64,000 nucleotides of DNA from Paraburkholderia domus (GTDB lineage Bacteria; Pseudomonadota; Gammaproteobacteria; Burkholderiales; Burkholderiaceae). Each line of letters opens with the position of its first letter. Positions within the stretch are counted from its first letter, which is position 1. Location of the stretch: NCBI RefSeq assembly GCF_905220705.1, contig NZ_CAJNAT010000017.1, forward strand, positions 95,107 to 159,106, in the 5' to 3' direction. The notes under the pieces are model-generated. The model was given only the letters and a program-made list of their open reading frames with translations, made no database searches and was not told where the DNA came from. Made by a program: the position numbers and the translations under genes. Below are positions 10,151-18,944 of this stretch, in pieces.

Positions 10151-11134
10151 ATGGCTATCGCCCAACCGCGACCGGCAAGTTTGGAGGACCATCCGATCAG
10201 CCGTCGCACCTATCGGATCCCGACGCCATCGATCGCTGCCTTTCGAGCTCTAGTCGACGAGTGTTTGCTGCTGTACATCACTGGAGCGCTAATCCATGGG
10301 CGACCGCGTATCGGGAAGACCTATGCCATCGAGTTCATTCGTCGCGATCTTGAGCGGCGTCATCCCAGGTTATCGATCTACAAGATGCGCTGTACCCGAT
10401 CGCAAACACCTTCAGAGAATAGCTTTTTCTCGGCCCTCCTGTACGCCGCGAATCATCCAGCGCAAAGTGGTGCCTCCAAGGCCGCCCTGCGCGGACGGCT
10501 CTTGCACAAACTGAGACAGGTGGCCGATACAAAGGGCGATGAACGGATCGTGCTGTTTGCTGACGAGGCCCAGAATTTGCATGAACTTCACTATGAATGG
10601 TTGCGGGACCTGCACGATGAACTGGAAAGCAACGGATTGCGTCTGTTCGTGTTTTTGGTTGGCCAATCTCAGCTGGTCGCGCAAAAATCTGCCTTTCAGG
10701 CACAGGACAAAGGCCAGATCGTCGCACGATTTATGGTTGAAGAGCTGGCGTTTCGCGGCATCACCTCAGCGGCACAATGTCGGGCCGTGCTGAAGGCATA
10801 TGATCAGGGCGAGTATCCCGAGGCATCCGGTTGGTGCTATACGCGCTTCCATGTTCCTCAGGCCTATGACGCCGGCTTGCGCATGCTGGACTCCGCGGGC
10901 GCTCTCTGGCATGCATTCGAGGATGCCCACATCAAGGCCCAGCTGGACGGGCCGGTCGAAATCCCCATGAAATATTTCACGGCGGCTGCTGAAGCCTCTC
11001 TACTGATTAGCAGTGCTAGCGATAGCCCAACGTTGACTTTCGATACACCGTTCTGGACATCGATGGTCGAACGCAGTCGGTACGTCCTGGCACAGAAAGC
11101 CGGCAGTACCACGTTGTCTGCAATCAGCAGGTGA
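10151..11134 (+). CDS. tniB: TnsC/TniB AAA+ transposition regulator
   Basis: 327 residues. This ATPase links target selection (TniQ) to the TnsB transposase by assembling on target DNA. Walker A is GRPRIGKT at residues 50-57 and Walker B is IVLFADEAQ with D138/E139; a sensor-like stretch (VFLVGQSQL) follows. A good ribosome binding site (CGAGGAG) precedes the ATG at 10151. It is co-transcribed with tnsB and followed by tniQ after 6 bases. Confidence 0.92.
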   Translation: MAIAQPRPASLEDHPISRRTYRIPTPSIAAFRALVDECLLLYITGALIHGRPRIGKTYAIEFIRRDLERRHPRLSIYKMRCTRSQTPSENSFFSALLYAANHPAQSGASKAALRGRLLHKLRQVADTKGDERIVLFADEAQNLHELHYEWLRDLHDELESNGLRLFVFLVGQSQLVAQKSAFQAQDKGQIVARFMVEELAFRGITSAAQCRAVLKAYDQGEYPEASGWCYTRFHVPQAYDAGLRMLDSAGALWHAFEDAHIKAQLDGPVEIPMKYFTAAAEASLLISSASDSPTLTFDTPFWTSMVERSRYVLAQKAGSTTLSAISR

Positions 11135-11140
11135 CGGATC

Positions 11141-12598
11141 ATGCGCGATGATCGCCAAGAAGAACACGAAACGCCGATTCTCTGGCAGGCGAAGAGCATT
11201 GCCGAAGCACGCTTCACGTCACGCCCCGAGTGGAGCACCGCCGGCGAATCCATGTGGATGCGCCTGTCGAAATTTTCTTTATGCAATCGGCTGACGTTGC
11301 ACGAACTATCAAATCTGGTCCTCCTGCCGCCGAAGGAAATTCCCACAAACGGCGTAGATTTGCGTCGTGCCGATCGATTCGACCCAGCACGATTGGGTGA
11401 TCTGCTGCAGATTTCTCCGACAGACGTGACAACCGCATTCTGCTACAGCACGCCCGGACTTACCAACGCGAGCACCGAACTCCGTTACTGTCGCGAATGC
11501 TTGCAGCAGGGTTTTCACGCCGCATGGTTTCAGTGGCGCTTCATCGTGCGTTGTCCACTGCATCAACGCGCCCTCAGGCTCGGTTGCCCCGGTTGCACAC
11601 GGCCCATTAAATACACGCTTCAGGGCAACATGGCGGAGTATCCACTTGTCTGTGTGCGATGCGGCAAGCAATGGGTACCGGACTTGCACAAGCCTGCTGG
11701 GCGATGCACGCCGATATCGGGACGCTCGGCTCGAATTCTGCGCAGGTGGCAAGCTTACGTCGCCGAATCCACCACGCGCCTTTCGGAACTCTCGCGTCGA
11801 CAGCACGATCCCCAGACGGGCCAGTTCCTAGCAGCGCAACGCAATCGCGCAGCCTCGATTCGCCGCACGGCCCACCTACGCATGTCGAACCGACTTTACG
11901 ATACTCCACCGCCGATGATTCCCGATCTGTTGGAAAGGCAACCCCGGCCCTCCACGGACTCACGCGGTCCCAAACCCGATTCACCCGAGCCTGGCCGGCC
12001 TCGCTTCAGCCAGATGAACTGGCCTCACTTTACGCAGCGGTTTCTTGAACTCGAGTCAACACTCTTGCAATTTCAGGACGCGTTTTTTGGGCACACACTT
12101 CGCAACATCGATATGCCAGCGTGGAGCACGCTGTGCCGTCAGCAATTCACCATCGCCACCAATGCCGTCAGCATCGAGACAGTGACAGCCCTCGGATGGC
12201 ATTTGAGTTGGCTCGGCTTCGCTCGCACATGCGATCGCGTTCACCGGCTCTCGACGCCTGCATTGGGTCTGTCCGGTTGGCTCGCACATAGCCCGGATCG
12301 CCCTCTTGCGATCGCATACGCCGAATGGACCGACCAGTTGATAGCTTGGCTGCAGGAGGATCTAACAACGTCAGCCTGGATATGGCATCGCCTCGTGTCG
12401 TTCATGCGACCGTACAAGTCCTATCACCTGCACCCGGCTCTCGCGCGCCCGGCTGAACTTGCCGCGTGGCGCTCAAGTCAACCGTATCGGCATGGCATCG
12501 CGGCAAAACCGCCTCAAGATCTCGCCATTGAAGGCATCGGCCTTCCAGCTAAATGGGACGACTTTACGTCAATGATTCGACAACGCGTTGATAAATAA
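11141..12598 (+). CDS. tniQ: TniQ target-selection protein
   Basis: 485 residues. The N-terminal TniQ domain carries paired zinc-binding motifs: CxxCLQQG near residues 109-116, CPLHQRALRLGCPGC near 130-145, and CVRCG near 168-172. TniQ/TnsD proteins recognise the target site or a targeting partner and recruit the ATPase. The 300-residue C-terminal extension is longer than in Tn5053-type TniQ and could provide site-specific DNA recognition as in TnsD, but no motif there is diagnostic. It is the last gene, 84 bases from the transposon's right terminus, and overlaps the innermost right-end repeat. Confidence 0.88.
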   Translation: MRDDRQEEHETPILWQAKSIAEARFTSRPEWSTAGESMWMRLSKFSLCNRLTLHELSNLVLLPPKEIPTNGVDLRRADRFDPARLGDLLQISPTDVTTAFCYSTPGLTNASTELRYCRECLQQGFHAAWFQWRFIVRCPLHQRALRLGCPGCTRPIKYTLQGNMAEYPLVCVRCGKQWVPDLHKPAGRCTPISGRSARILRRWQAYVAESTTRLSELSRRQHDPQTGQFLAAQRNRAASIRRTAHLRMSNRLYDTPPPMIPDLLERQPRPSTDSRGPKPDSPEPGRPRFSQMNWPHFTQRFLELESTLLQFQDAFFGHTLRNIDMPAWSTLCRQQFTIATNAVSIETVTALGWHLSWLGFARTCDRVHRLSTPALGLSGWLAHSPDRPLAIAYAEWTDQLIAWLQEDLTTSAWIWHRLVSFMRPYKSYHLHPALARPAELAAWRSSQPYRHGIAAKPPQDLAIEGIGLPAKWDDFTSMIRQRVDK

Positions 12599-12682
12599 TG
12601 ATTTTTCAAGATCACGCGCTCCCGAATTTGCCTATGGGACGACTTTAAGTCAATTTCCCGGACAACTTTGTGTCGTTTGACA
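12555..12682 (-). repeat. Transposon right end with three TnsB-type binding repeats
   Basis: Three related sites, all inverted relative to the left end: GGGACGACTTTACGTCAATG from 12555 (inside the tniQ 3' end), GGGACGACTTTAAGTCAATT from 12636, and the terminal GACAACTTTGTGTCGTTTGA from 12661, with the element closing at 12682. Confidence 0.8.
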
Positions 12683-13422
12683 CCTGATAGACGCTGAAGC
12701 GCCACGCAAACCCTAACCGACCCGGGCGCCCGGGAAATTACGCCCAAATTCGATCGGCGACCTGCGGAAAGTAAGTCTTGAAGGCGTTGGCCGAATAGTT
12801 ATTCCCCACGCGTCACACCGTGCAAAGCCCGGCGACGTGGAAAGCTGGGCATAGCAGATCGCGCGCCGATCGCACGTCTGTCAGATCACGAGGCGGGCGA
12901 CGCCGACCTTGCCACGCTACGTGCGCGTTCACCCGGCCATGAATTACTGCACCTACTAGGAAATCAACATTAGGCGACGATCCAGAATCGTGAATGACGA
13001 ATCGATAGGGCCGTCGGAGGTCGTATGGCCGGAGGTAGTCAGCCGTGTGCGACCGGCGCCCGCGCGCTGGAAAAATGGCGAATGCGCGGTTATGAAATTC
13101 AGAAAAAACCGCATTCCTGAAACGCATTGAATTCGTGTCTCGACGCCATTTGAAACGTCCGCATCCGCGAACCTTTCTCGGCCCGGTGACGCGGATCCGT
13201 TACGCGCTCTCCGTGCATAAATTCGCTGAAATCTGCTTTGTGGCCGCTGATTCTTGGAGTAATCTCTTTCCGTTAGGAGCAGCTAAATTGTTGTGTGAAA
13301 TGCCATTGCAATAGCCGTTTCAATTGACGGTCATGTCGGGGATCAGCAGTGGATGCCACCGCGTCCGCCGCAGGGCTCGTCGATCGACTGCCGTTGAAAC
13401 CTCGACGACAGAGGCAGTGACA
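12683..13422. other. Gene-free stretch between transposon and biosynthetic cluster
   Basis: 740 bases without a convincing gene. It contains AT-richer patches (13075-13120 and 13245-13320) that could hold the promoter of the VOC gene; no clear hexamers or operators seen. Confidence 0.45.
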
Positions 13423-13947
13423 ATGCAGACCGACTCGCTATCCGAAGCTGAAAATTTACCCATGAACGTGCTGCACGATCTGGTGATAGAGATCGATCAC
13501 GTGGCACTTGCAGTCGAAGATCTGGATTCGGCGCTACGTTGGCATTGCGGTGCACTTGGATTTCGCGAAGTCGAGCGTCGTGTCACCGCCAGCGATCGAA
13601 CGGGGATGCGTTCCGCCGTCCTCCAGGCTGGACGCTCCATTGTGGTGCTGGTCCAAGGCATCGGCGCGGATTCGCATATCAGCCGGTTCATCGCCCGACA
13701 TGGTCAAGGTATCCAGCATATCGCGCTCGCCGTGTCGGACCTCGACGCCGCGATCGAGCGGTTGCGCATCCGTCACGTCCTCATCGACTCCGACGTGATC
13801 GCCGGCGAAGGCATCCGTCAGGTTTTCGTGGGACGCGACCCATCCAGCGACGTGCGGTATGAATTGATCGAGCGGCGCGGCGGTTCGTTCAATGATCGAA
13901 CGGTGCGTCGCCTGTTTCTCGCCCTCGAGCGGGACGGCCTGTATTGA
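13423..13947 (+). CDS. VOC-family protein resembling the catalytic half of HPPD/hydroxymandelate synthase
   Basis: 174 residues from the ATG at 13423, chosen for the GAGG ribosome binding site 8 bases upstream. It has two beta-alpha-beta-beta-beta halves with a plausible metal triad: H26 (IDHVALAV), H99 (GIQHIALAV) and E147 (RYELIERRGG). The GIQHIALAVSD and YELIERRGG...RRLFLALER patterns resemble the C-terminal catalytic domain of 4-hydroxyphenylpyruvate dioxygenase and HmaS, but those are about 350 residues with two VOC modules. It is convergent with the peptide cluster. A role in making 4-hydroxyphenylglycine is an inference from its neighbours; a methylmalonyl-CoA-epimerase-like function is the main alternative. 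Confidence 0.7.
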   Translation: MQTDSLSEAENLPMNVLHDLVIEIDHVALAVEDLDSALRWHCGALGFREVERRVTASDRTGMRSAVLQAGRSIVVLVQGIGADSHISRFIARHGQGIQHIALAVSDLDAAIERLRIRHVLIDSDVIAGEGIRQVFVGRDPSSDVRYELIERRGGSFNDRTVRRLFLALERDGLY

Positions 13948-14121
13948 TCGCCCTCCCCTTTCTCTCCGGCACGAGACGCGGCGCAGCATGAACGGCCGGC
14001 AGCTGGCGGTTCATGCAGTTCGCATCGACGTCGGCCATTTGCGTGTTCGGCCCGACACCGCCGCTTCGGCGGACATACTCCCAAGCGCAGGCCACGTTCG
14101 CGCTCGCCCGATCGATTGCCG

Positions 14122-15450
14122 TCACCGCCCAGCGCGGCGCCCGACCGCGTATTGCTCGAGCATGTTCTCGGCCACCTCGTCGCGATCGTAGCGTGCAAAA
14201 ATCCGGCTGAACTCGAGCGCGCGCGCACGATACGAAGGGTTCTCGAGCAGGTCGCCCACGTGTTGCGCGATTCGTTCAGGCGTGCATCGCCGCACATCTT
14301 CGGCAATGCCCACGCCGTGATACACAACTCTTGCGCCCAGCCCCGGCTGATCCGCCGATTGCGGCAGCACCAGTAACGGAATTCCGTAATGGAGCGCTTC
14401 CTTCACCGAGTTGGCGCCGCCATGCGTAATCGCGACGTCCGCGCGCGACAATGCGGCCATCTGCGGCACCCAAACGCGAATGTCGATGCCTAGGCCGTTC
14501 ACGTTCGCAAGTCCGCGCAGCCATCGCGCGGTATCTTCGTCGCCGGTCGAGATGAGCCATCGCCAATCCGTTGCTAGGCGAGACGCTGCAAGCACCTGAC
14601 GGTACAGATCCCGCTTCATGTGCCCCTGCTGACGACCGACCGTGCCCAAGTGGCAATAGATCAGTGGTCCTGCCCCGGGTGGCGTTGCACACGCGTTCGT
14701 CCGGACTGGGTCCGTGTCGACGCACGGGCCGAGATACGCGATGCGAGCCGGCAGCGTGTTCACACGAGGAAAATCGAACTCGCGCGCGTGCAGCACCAGT
14801 TCCGGCACCGATCGAAACGCGACATCGATCGGAAGCGGCCGCGTCACGTTCTCGGCGCGCAACGGAAATCCAGTATCGCTCGCGGCGGCAAGCATCGCGC
14901 TACGATGCGACACGCCCGTTCGCCATTGCTGATAGACACAATCGGCGCGGTAGGCGGCATAGCGCGCCCGCGCGCCCCACCATTCGCACCGGATCTTCCA
15001 GCGCTCGAACAGGGCGTCGTGAGGCACCGTCGCGCTTGTATACGGTGGAACCAACGGATCCGGACTCAACAGCGGCTTGGTGCTGAAACTAATTGCCGGG
15101 ACGCCGAGCCGATGAAAGAGCGGATAAAACTCGAGAAGAAACGGCTGAAAAAGAAGCAGATCCGGTGCATGCCGCTCTATGACGCGCGTTGCGCCGCCGG
15201 CCGCGACACGCAGCCAGTCTTGCAGTGCCGCGAGCCTGCCGGCGCAGCGGGACGCATGCTCAACCGCCGCGCCCGGTCCATCCATCCACTCCTCGCGCTC
15301 GCAGGCGAATCCGGCATCGGCGATCGCCTGTGCGGATCGAGCACCGACGAACGCGACCGAATGCCCACGCCGTTGAAGCCGGCGTGCGACGCCGATCGAT
15401 GCATGCGTATGGCCGATGTGTTCGTCGGCGAGAAACAGAAATCGCTTCAT
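14122..15450 (-). CDS. MGT/UGT-family glycosyltransferase (GT1 fold)
   Basis: 442 residues with the two-domain GT-B fold. The N-terminal acceptor domain starts FLFLADEHIGHTHASIGVARRL, with a His at the usual catalytic-base position. The C-terminal nucleotide-sugar domain has LGTVGRQQGH and THGGANSVKEALHYGIPLLV, the signature of macrolide-type glycosyltransferases. It would attach a sugar to the cluster product, perhaps to a phenol of hydroxyphenylglycine or the homoserine side chain. Its ATG overlaps the stop of the upstream PLP gene (ATGA), so it is the last gene of the long minus-strand operon. Confidence 0.88.
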   Translation of the reverse strand: MKRFLFLADEHIGHTHASIGVARRLQRRGHSVAFVGARSAQAIADAGFACEREEWMDGPGAAVEHASRCAGRLAALQDWLRVAAGGATRVIERHAPDLLLFQPFLLEFYPLFHRLGVPAISFSTKPLLSPDPLVPPYTSATVPHDALFERWKIRCEWWGARARYAAYRADCVYQQWRTGVSHRSAMLAAASDTGFPLRAENVTRPLPIDVAFRSVPELVLHAREFDFPRVNTLPARIAYLGPCVDTDPVRTNACATPPGAGPLIYCHLGTVGRQQGHMKRDLYRQVLAASRLATDWRWLISTGDEDTARWLRGLANVNGLGIDIRVWVPQMAALSRADVAITHGGANSVKEALHYGIPLLVLPQSADQPGLGARVVYHGVGIAEDVRRCTPERIAQHVGDLLENPSYRARALEFSRIFARYDRDEVAENMLEQYAVGRRAGR

Positions 15451-16502
15451 CGACCATTTCCCGCCGTCTGCTGCTGGACCAACAAACGGTCGGCATCGCC
15501 CTCGTCAATCGCTCGCTCCGATGGACGCCGGATACCGCCCGAAAGCCAGAGCAGCGCCCTGAAATCCTCGCGCTCACGCGACAGCATCACGGCGAGTGCC
15601 TTGCCCGTATAGGTTTCGTCCGGACGGATGCCGACCGCTCGCTCGAACCAGGACGCGGCCGCCGTCGCTTCGGGCACGGCTTCGCCGTAGCCGCCGCCAA
15701 AAAGCCCGTCGACCGGTTCGATCGTCGCAAGCACGGTCTCCGGCTGCGGAAGGCCGCCCGCGCACACGGTTCGCGCGCTCGCCAGCATCGCGTCGACCAT
15801 CGGCGCGAACGCCTCACGTGTCGTGGGCGCCGCCGGCGACACCGCAACCGCCATCACGCGCATCGCGTCATGCCGCGCCTGGTTCCATACCGCCAGCCCC
15901 GTGGCAATGCCCGCCGCAAGCCTGCCGCTCGCACACGCGAGATAGACGCGTGACGGCCGGTTCGCGTCCGGTAACGCGTCGAGCCCGCGCGCCAGTTCCA
16001 ATCCCGCTTCGACGTACGCGACACGTGCCTGAGGATGATCGCCGCCAAACGGAATGACCAGCACCGACAGCCCGCTCGAGCGCAGGCGCGCGAGTGCGCG
16101 TTGAGGTTCCGAGGTAGCCATTCGCAGCGATCCGCCATGCGTCATCAGCTCATAGCGGCAGCCGAACGCGAGCCCCGCCGAGATCGCGGCGCGGGCGCCG
16201 GGCGTATCCGCTTGCGGTTGCACCAGCGCATGACATTGGATTCCCCACGCGGTGCACGCGTACGCGGCCGATGCAACCAGCGACGAACCGGCCGATGCGA
16301 GAAACAGCAGCGCATCGTGACCTTCAGCCCGGATCACGGGATGCAGCGCCGAAAGAAAACGCATCTTGGAGCAACCGACCCACGGCGCGAGCAGATCATC
16401 GCGCTTCAGATAGAACTCGAAACCCGGCCCTGAAGCCGTCACCAGCGGAGTCGGTGCCGCGATCAGCGAGTCGGCCCGCGACATTCGAGGATTCTGTGCC
16501 AT
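15447..16502 (-). CDS. ACC-deaminase / D-cysteine desulfhydrase-like PLP enzyme (NocJ-type epimerase candidate)
   Basis: 351 residues of the fold-type II PLP family. K46 in VGCSKMRFL matches the Schiff-base lysine of ACC deaminase (GGNKxRKLEYL), and FLASAGSSLVASAAYA forms the phosphate-binding loop. In nocardicin biosynthesis the homologous NocJ inverts the homoserine side-chain stereocentre; with the other nocardicin-like genes here, epimerisation is a more likely role than deamination (inference). Starts possible at GTG 16505 or ATG 16502. It sits 6 bases after mbtH and overlaps the glycosyltransferase gene. Confidence 0.85.
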   Translation of the reverse strand: MAQNPRMSRADSLIAAPTPLVTASGPGFEFYLKRDDLLAPWVGCSKMRFLSALHPVIRAEGHDALLFLASAGSSLVASAAYACTAWGIQCHALVQPQADTPGARAAISAGLAFGCRYELMTHGGSLRMATSEPQRALARLRSSGLSVLVIPFGGDHPQARVAYVEAGLELARGLDALPDANRPSRVYLACASGRLAAGIATGLAVWNQARHDAMRVMAVAVSPAAPTTREAFAPMVDAMLASARTVCAGGLPQPETVLATIEPVDGLFGGGYGEAVPEATAAASWFERAVGIRPDETYTGKALAVMLSREREDFRALLWLSGGIRRPSERAIDEGDADRLLVQQQTAGNGR

Positions 16503-16508
16503 CACCGG

Positions 16509-16715
16509 TCACAGCGACGGGCCGCTCCAATTCCGCTCGATCCAATCGAGACACGCGTGACGACTGCCCTCGACGCCCAATCCTTCCCATCCGTCCGGCA
16601 ATGCCTTGATGCTCGGCCAGATCGAATGATCGCCTCGCCCGTTGCGCACCACGCGCCAGTGTTCGAACGGATCGTCGTCTTCGCGGTCGTCCTGCTTCGG
16701 CTCTTCGGGTTCCAT
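16509..16715 (-). CDS. mbtH: MbtH-like NRPS partner protein
   Basis: 68 residues, typical for MbtH proteins, which bind and activate NRPS adenylation domains. The family pattern is clear: DPFEHWRVVRNGRGDHSIWP, then LPDGWEG and CLDWIERNW. The ATG at 16715 is preceded by GGAGGCAGC, a strong ribosome binding site, so I prefer it to upstream in-frame starts at 16757 and 16853. It lies between the aminotransferase and ACC-deaminase-like genes in the same transcript. Nocardicin clusters also carry an MbtH protein (NocI). Confidence 0.93.
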   Translation of the reverse strand: MEPEEPKQDDREDDDPFEHWRVVRNGRGDHSIWPSIKALPDGWEGLGVEGSRHACLDWIERNWSGPSL

Positions 16716-16764
16716 GCTGCCTCCTGCCTCTATTGGGGGTGATCGTCGATCCGCCATGAGCGCC

Positions 16765-18030
16765 TCAACCCGGCGATGGCGACGCCCGCATCTCCGGCCG
16801 CGTCGCTTCGCAACGACGGGCGATGAATCGGGACAACCGGGCGACACCGGCATCGATCGATGCTGGCGACACGTTGCTGAATGCGAGTCTCATCTGGTTG
16901 CACCCGCGACCCATCGTTGAAAACAATTGCATCGGCATCGCCAGTACACCGTCGTCGCGTGCACAGTCGAGAAATCCTTCGGTGTCGAATACGAACGGGA
17001 GATCGACGGTCAGAAAGAAACCGCCTTCGGGCTTGCGCCATGCGATGCCGCTCGCACGCAGCGGAGCCAGCTCGCGCTCCAGCGCCTCGCACATGTGCTC
17101 GCAATTGCGCCTGACTTCATCGACGCGCGGCGCAACCCAATGCTCCAGTCGATAGTCCTGCTGCATCAGCAAACCCGCCAGCATGCCTTGCGTGATCGGC
17201 GAGGTTGCGACGGAGAGATAACTCTTGATCCATGAAAATCGGTCGGCAAGCGTCACGGCCTGTGCATCCTGCCGGTCCGCGAACATCACGGCGACGCGCA
17301 ATCCGGGAAGCACCGTCTTCGCGAACGACTCCACATACACGACATGGCCGTCGCGATCGAGCGACTTGATCGTCGGCAGCGCGGTACCACTGAACCGGTA
17401 GTAGCGGTAAGCCGCATCTTCGATGATCGTGAATTCATATGTCGACGCGAGCGCAAGCAACCGCTCGCGGTCTGCGAGCGACATCACCTGTGCGCCGGGA
17501 TTCGAAAAATCCGGAATGACATAGACGCAGGCGACCGGCGGTCCGCCCGCCACAAGACGCTCATGCAGCCGGTCGATGAAGCTGCCGTCGTCCGGTGCGC
17601 ACTCGAGCGCGATGCCCAGCACACGCGCCGCCCCGGAAAAACCGATGTAGCACGGATCGGACGTGAACGCGACGCCATCGCGACCCACGAGCCCGGCGAG
17701 GCATATCGCGAATGCTTCCTGCGCACCGTTGGTCACCGCACAGGCGTGCGCAGTAGCCATCGGAAGTCCGCTGCGGCGCAGGTATTCGGCCGCCGTCTCG
17801 CGGACCGTGCCGCTGGTGTCGCTGTACTGGCCGGCATCGGTCCATCGTATCGCTTCGTCGTCCGGCGATTTCGCCGTGCGCTCGATGAAATGCGCGAGCC
17901 ATGCGCCCGTGTGCCGGGCGCTCACGTGCGCCTGCGGCGGACGTCCGGCCAAAAACGAAATCGCCTCCGGATATCGTCGGGCCGCCTCGTTCAGCAGGTT
18001 CATCGTTTGGTCGCCTTGCGTGCTCATCAT
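16765..18030 (-). CDS. HpgT-like PLP aminotransferase (4-hydroxyphenylglycine type)
   Basis: 421 residues, fold-type I. The Schiff-base lysine is K238 (ESFAKTVLPGLRV), with N177 (SNPG) and D205/Y208 (EDAAY) around the cofactor. MNLLNEAARRYPEAISFLAGRP at residues 10-31, DPCYIGFSGAARVL and IKSLDRDGHVVYVES closely follow HpgT/NocG aminotransferases, which convert 4-hydroxyphenylglyoxylate to L-Hpg using tyrosine as amino donor. Start is ATG at 18030, overlapping the stop of the methyltransferase-fold gene. It lacks the N-terminal helix-turn-helix of MocR regulators. This is the strongest evidence that the peptide contains Hpg, although no Hmo oxidase is visible in the window. Confidence 0.87.
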   Translation of the reverse strand: MMSTQGDQTMNLLNEAARRYPEAISFLAGRPPQAHVSARHTGAWLAHFIERTAKSPDDEAIRWTDAGQYSDTSGTVRETAAEYLRRSGLPMATAHACAVTNGAQEAFAICLAGLVGRDGVAFTSDPCYIGFSGAARVLGIALECAPDDGSFIDRLHERLVAGGPPVACVYVIPDFSNPGAQVMSLADRERLLALASTYEFTIIEDAAYRYYRFSGTALPTIKSLDRDGHVVYVESFAKTVLPGLRVAVMFADRQDAQAVTLADRFSWIKSYLSVATSPITQGMLAGLLMQQDYRLEHWVAPRVDEVRRNCEHMCEALERELAPLRASGIAWRKPEGGFFLTVDLPFVFDTEGFLDCARDDGVLAMPMQLFSTMGRGCNQMRLAFSNVSPASIDAGVARLSRFIARRCEATRPEMRASPSPG

Positions 18031-18944
18031 CGTGCTCCCGACCGCTTGCGTAACACGTAGTACTCGAACAGCGCATCGCGCGAAGGCGTTGCCGCGAGTC
18101 GCGACAGCACGTCGTAGCCCCGCATCTCGAAGAAAGCGGCGGGCAACTGCACCGGCGTGTGCCCGAAGACCAGACAAATTCCGCCAGCACGCAGCGTTTC
18201 GCTTGCCGAATCGAACAGCGTCGCGGCCTGCGCGAACGTGACGACGTCGACGTTCAGATGTCTCAGCACGAGCAGATCGACCGTACGCGGCATTCGCGCC
18301 GGCGTAATGCTGTCGCCGACGTGCACCTCGTCCAGGCGCGTGCGCGCCAACGCGGCCATGCCGGCGTTGCGATCCTGACCGATCGTGTGTGTCGCCGGAA
18401 AGTGCGCTTTCACATGGGCGAGGAACGCACCGGTCGAACAGGCCGGATCATAGGCCACGCCCGAATGCCAGCCCAGTTCACGCAGCGTATTCACCGACGC
18501 CGCGCGAAAATGAATCTCGTCGCGATCGAGCGCCGCACAGAATTCAGGGGCCGGATTCCAGTCGGCATCGCTGGATACCGGTTCCACACCCGGCGACACG
18601 ATGCGTGCGAACGGATAACTCAACGATGCATCCGGATCATGCACGGCATTCTCGACCAACTCGCTTGCGAACGCCACACTGACGGGCCGGTAGTAGACGG
18701 TCACGCCGTCCGCCGTTACGCGCGTGCCGGCGATGCGTCCACGAATCATCGGCGCATCGATCAGGCAGCATTTTCGGCGCTCATCGGGTTGCATCGGATC
18801 GCAGCAAACCTCGGCCTTCACGCCGACCAGTCGCTCTCCCCGCGTTCGCAGCTCGAATATGTCGAAGGGTTTCGCGTCGAACGCAACCGTGAACGTACGC
18901 ACCGAACACTCGATATCTGGGGCGATCCGTGTCATCGCATTCAC
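18027..18944 (-). CDS. AdoMet-dependent transferase of methyltransferase fold (NAT-like candidate)
   Basis: 305 residues. The C-terminal 190 residues are a class I methyltransferase fold: motif I VAYDPACSTGAFLAHVKAHF, then DRNAGMAAL, VHVGDS, and VDLLVLRHLNV. The N-terminal 110 residues are a separate domain. Length, layout and position fit isonocardicin synthase (NAT), which transfers the 3-amino-3-carboxypropyl group of AdoMet to a phenol; an ordinary methyltransferase is the alternative. The fold is seen directly and the NAT assignment is inferred from the neighbours. The GTG start at 18944 overlaps the NRPS stop; an ATG at 18935 is also possible. Confidence 0.75.
   Translation of the reverse strand: MNAMTRIAPDIECSVRTFTVAFDAKPFDIFELRTRGERLVGVKAEVCCDPMQPDERRKCCLIDAPMIRGRIAGTRVTADGVTVYYRPVSVAFASELVENAVHDPDASLSYPFARIVSPGVEPVSSDADWNPAPEFCAALDRDEIHFRAASVNTLRELGWHSGVAYDPACSTGAFLAHVKAHFPATHTIGQDRNAGMAALARTRLDEVHVGDSITPARMPRTVDLLVLRHLNVDVVTFAQAATLFDSASETLRAGGICLVFGHTPVQLPAAFFEMRGYDVLSRLAATPSRDALFEYYVLRKRSGAR

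Larger units (their letters stand above)
7501..12682 (+). mobile_element. Complete Tn7/Tn5053-like transposon carrying only transposition genes
   Basis: A 5.18-kb element bounded by inverted ends. The left end begins TGTCAAATGACACAAAGTC and the right end, on the complementary strand, TGTCAAACGACACAAAGTT. Inside are four co-directional genes: a tnsA-like gene, tnsB (DDE transposase), tnsC/tniB (AAA ATPase) and tniQ (target selection). Further TnsB-type binding repeats sit near both ends. No cargo is present, and no tnsD, tnsE or CRISPR genes. The 5 bases outside each end (GCTAC and CCTGA) do not match, so there is no visible target-site duplication. Confidence 0.88.

Noticed and set aside
7496..12687. 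Target-site duplication for the Tn7-like element
   Set aside because: The five bases outside the ends do not match, and no shifted alternative was convincing.
13423..13947. Full hydroxymandelate synthase
   Set aside because: The protein is half the required length; only one VOC module pair is present.
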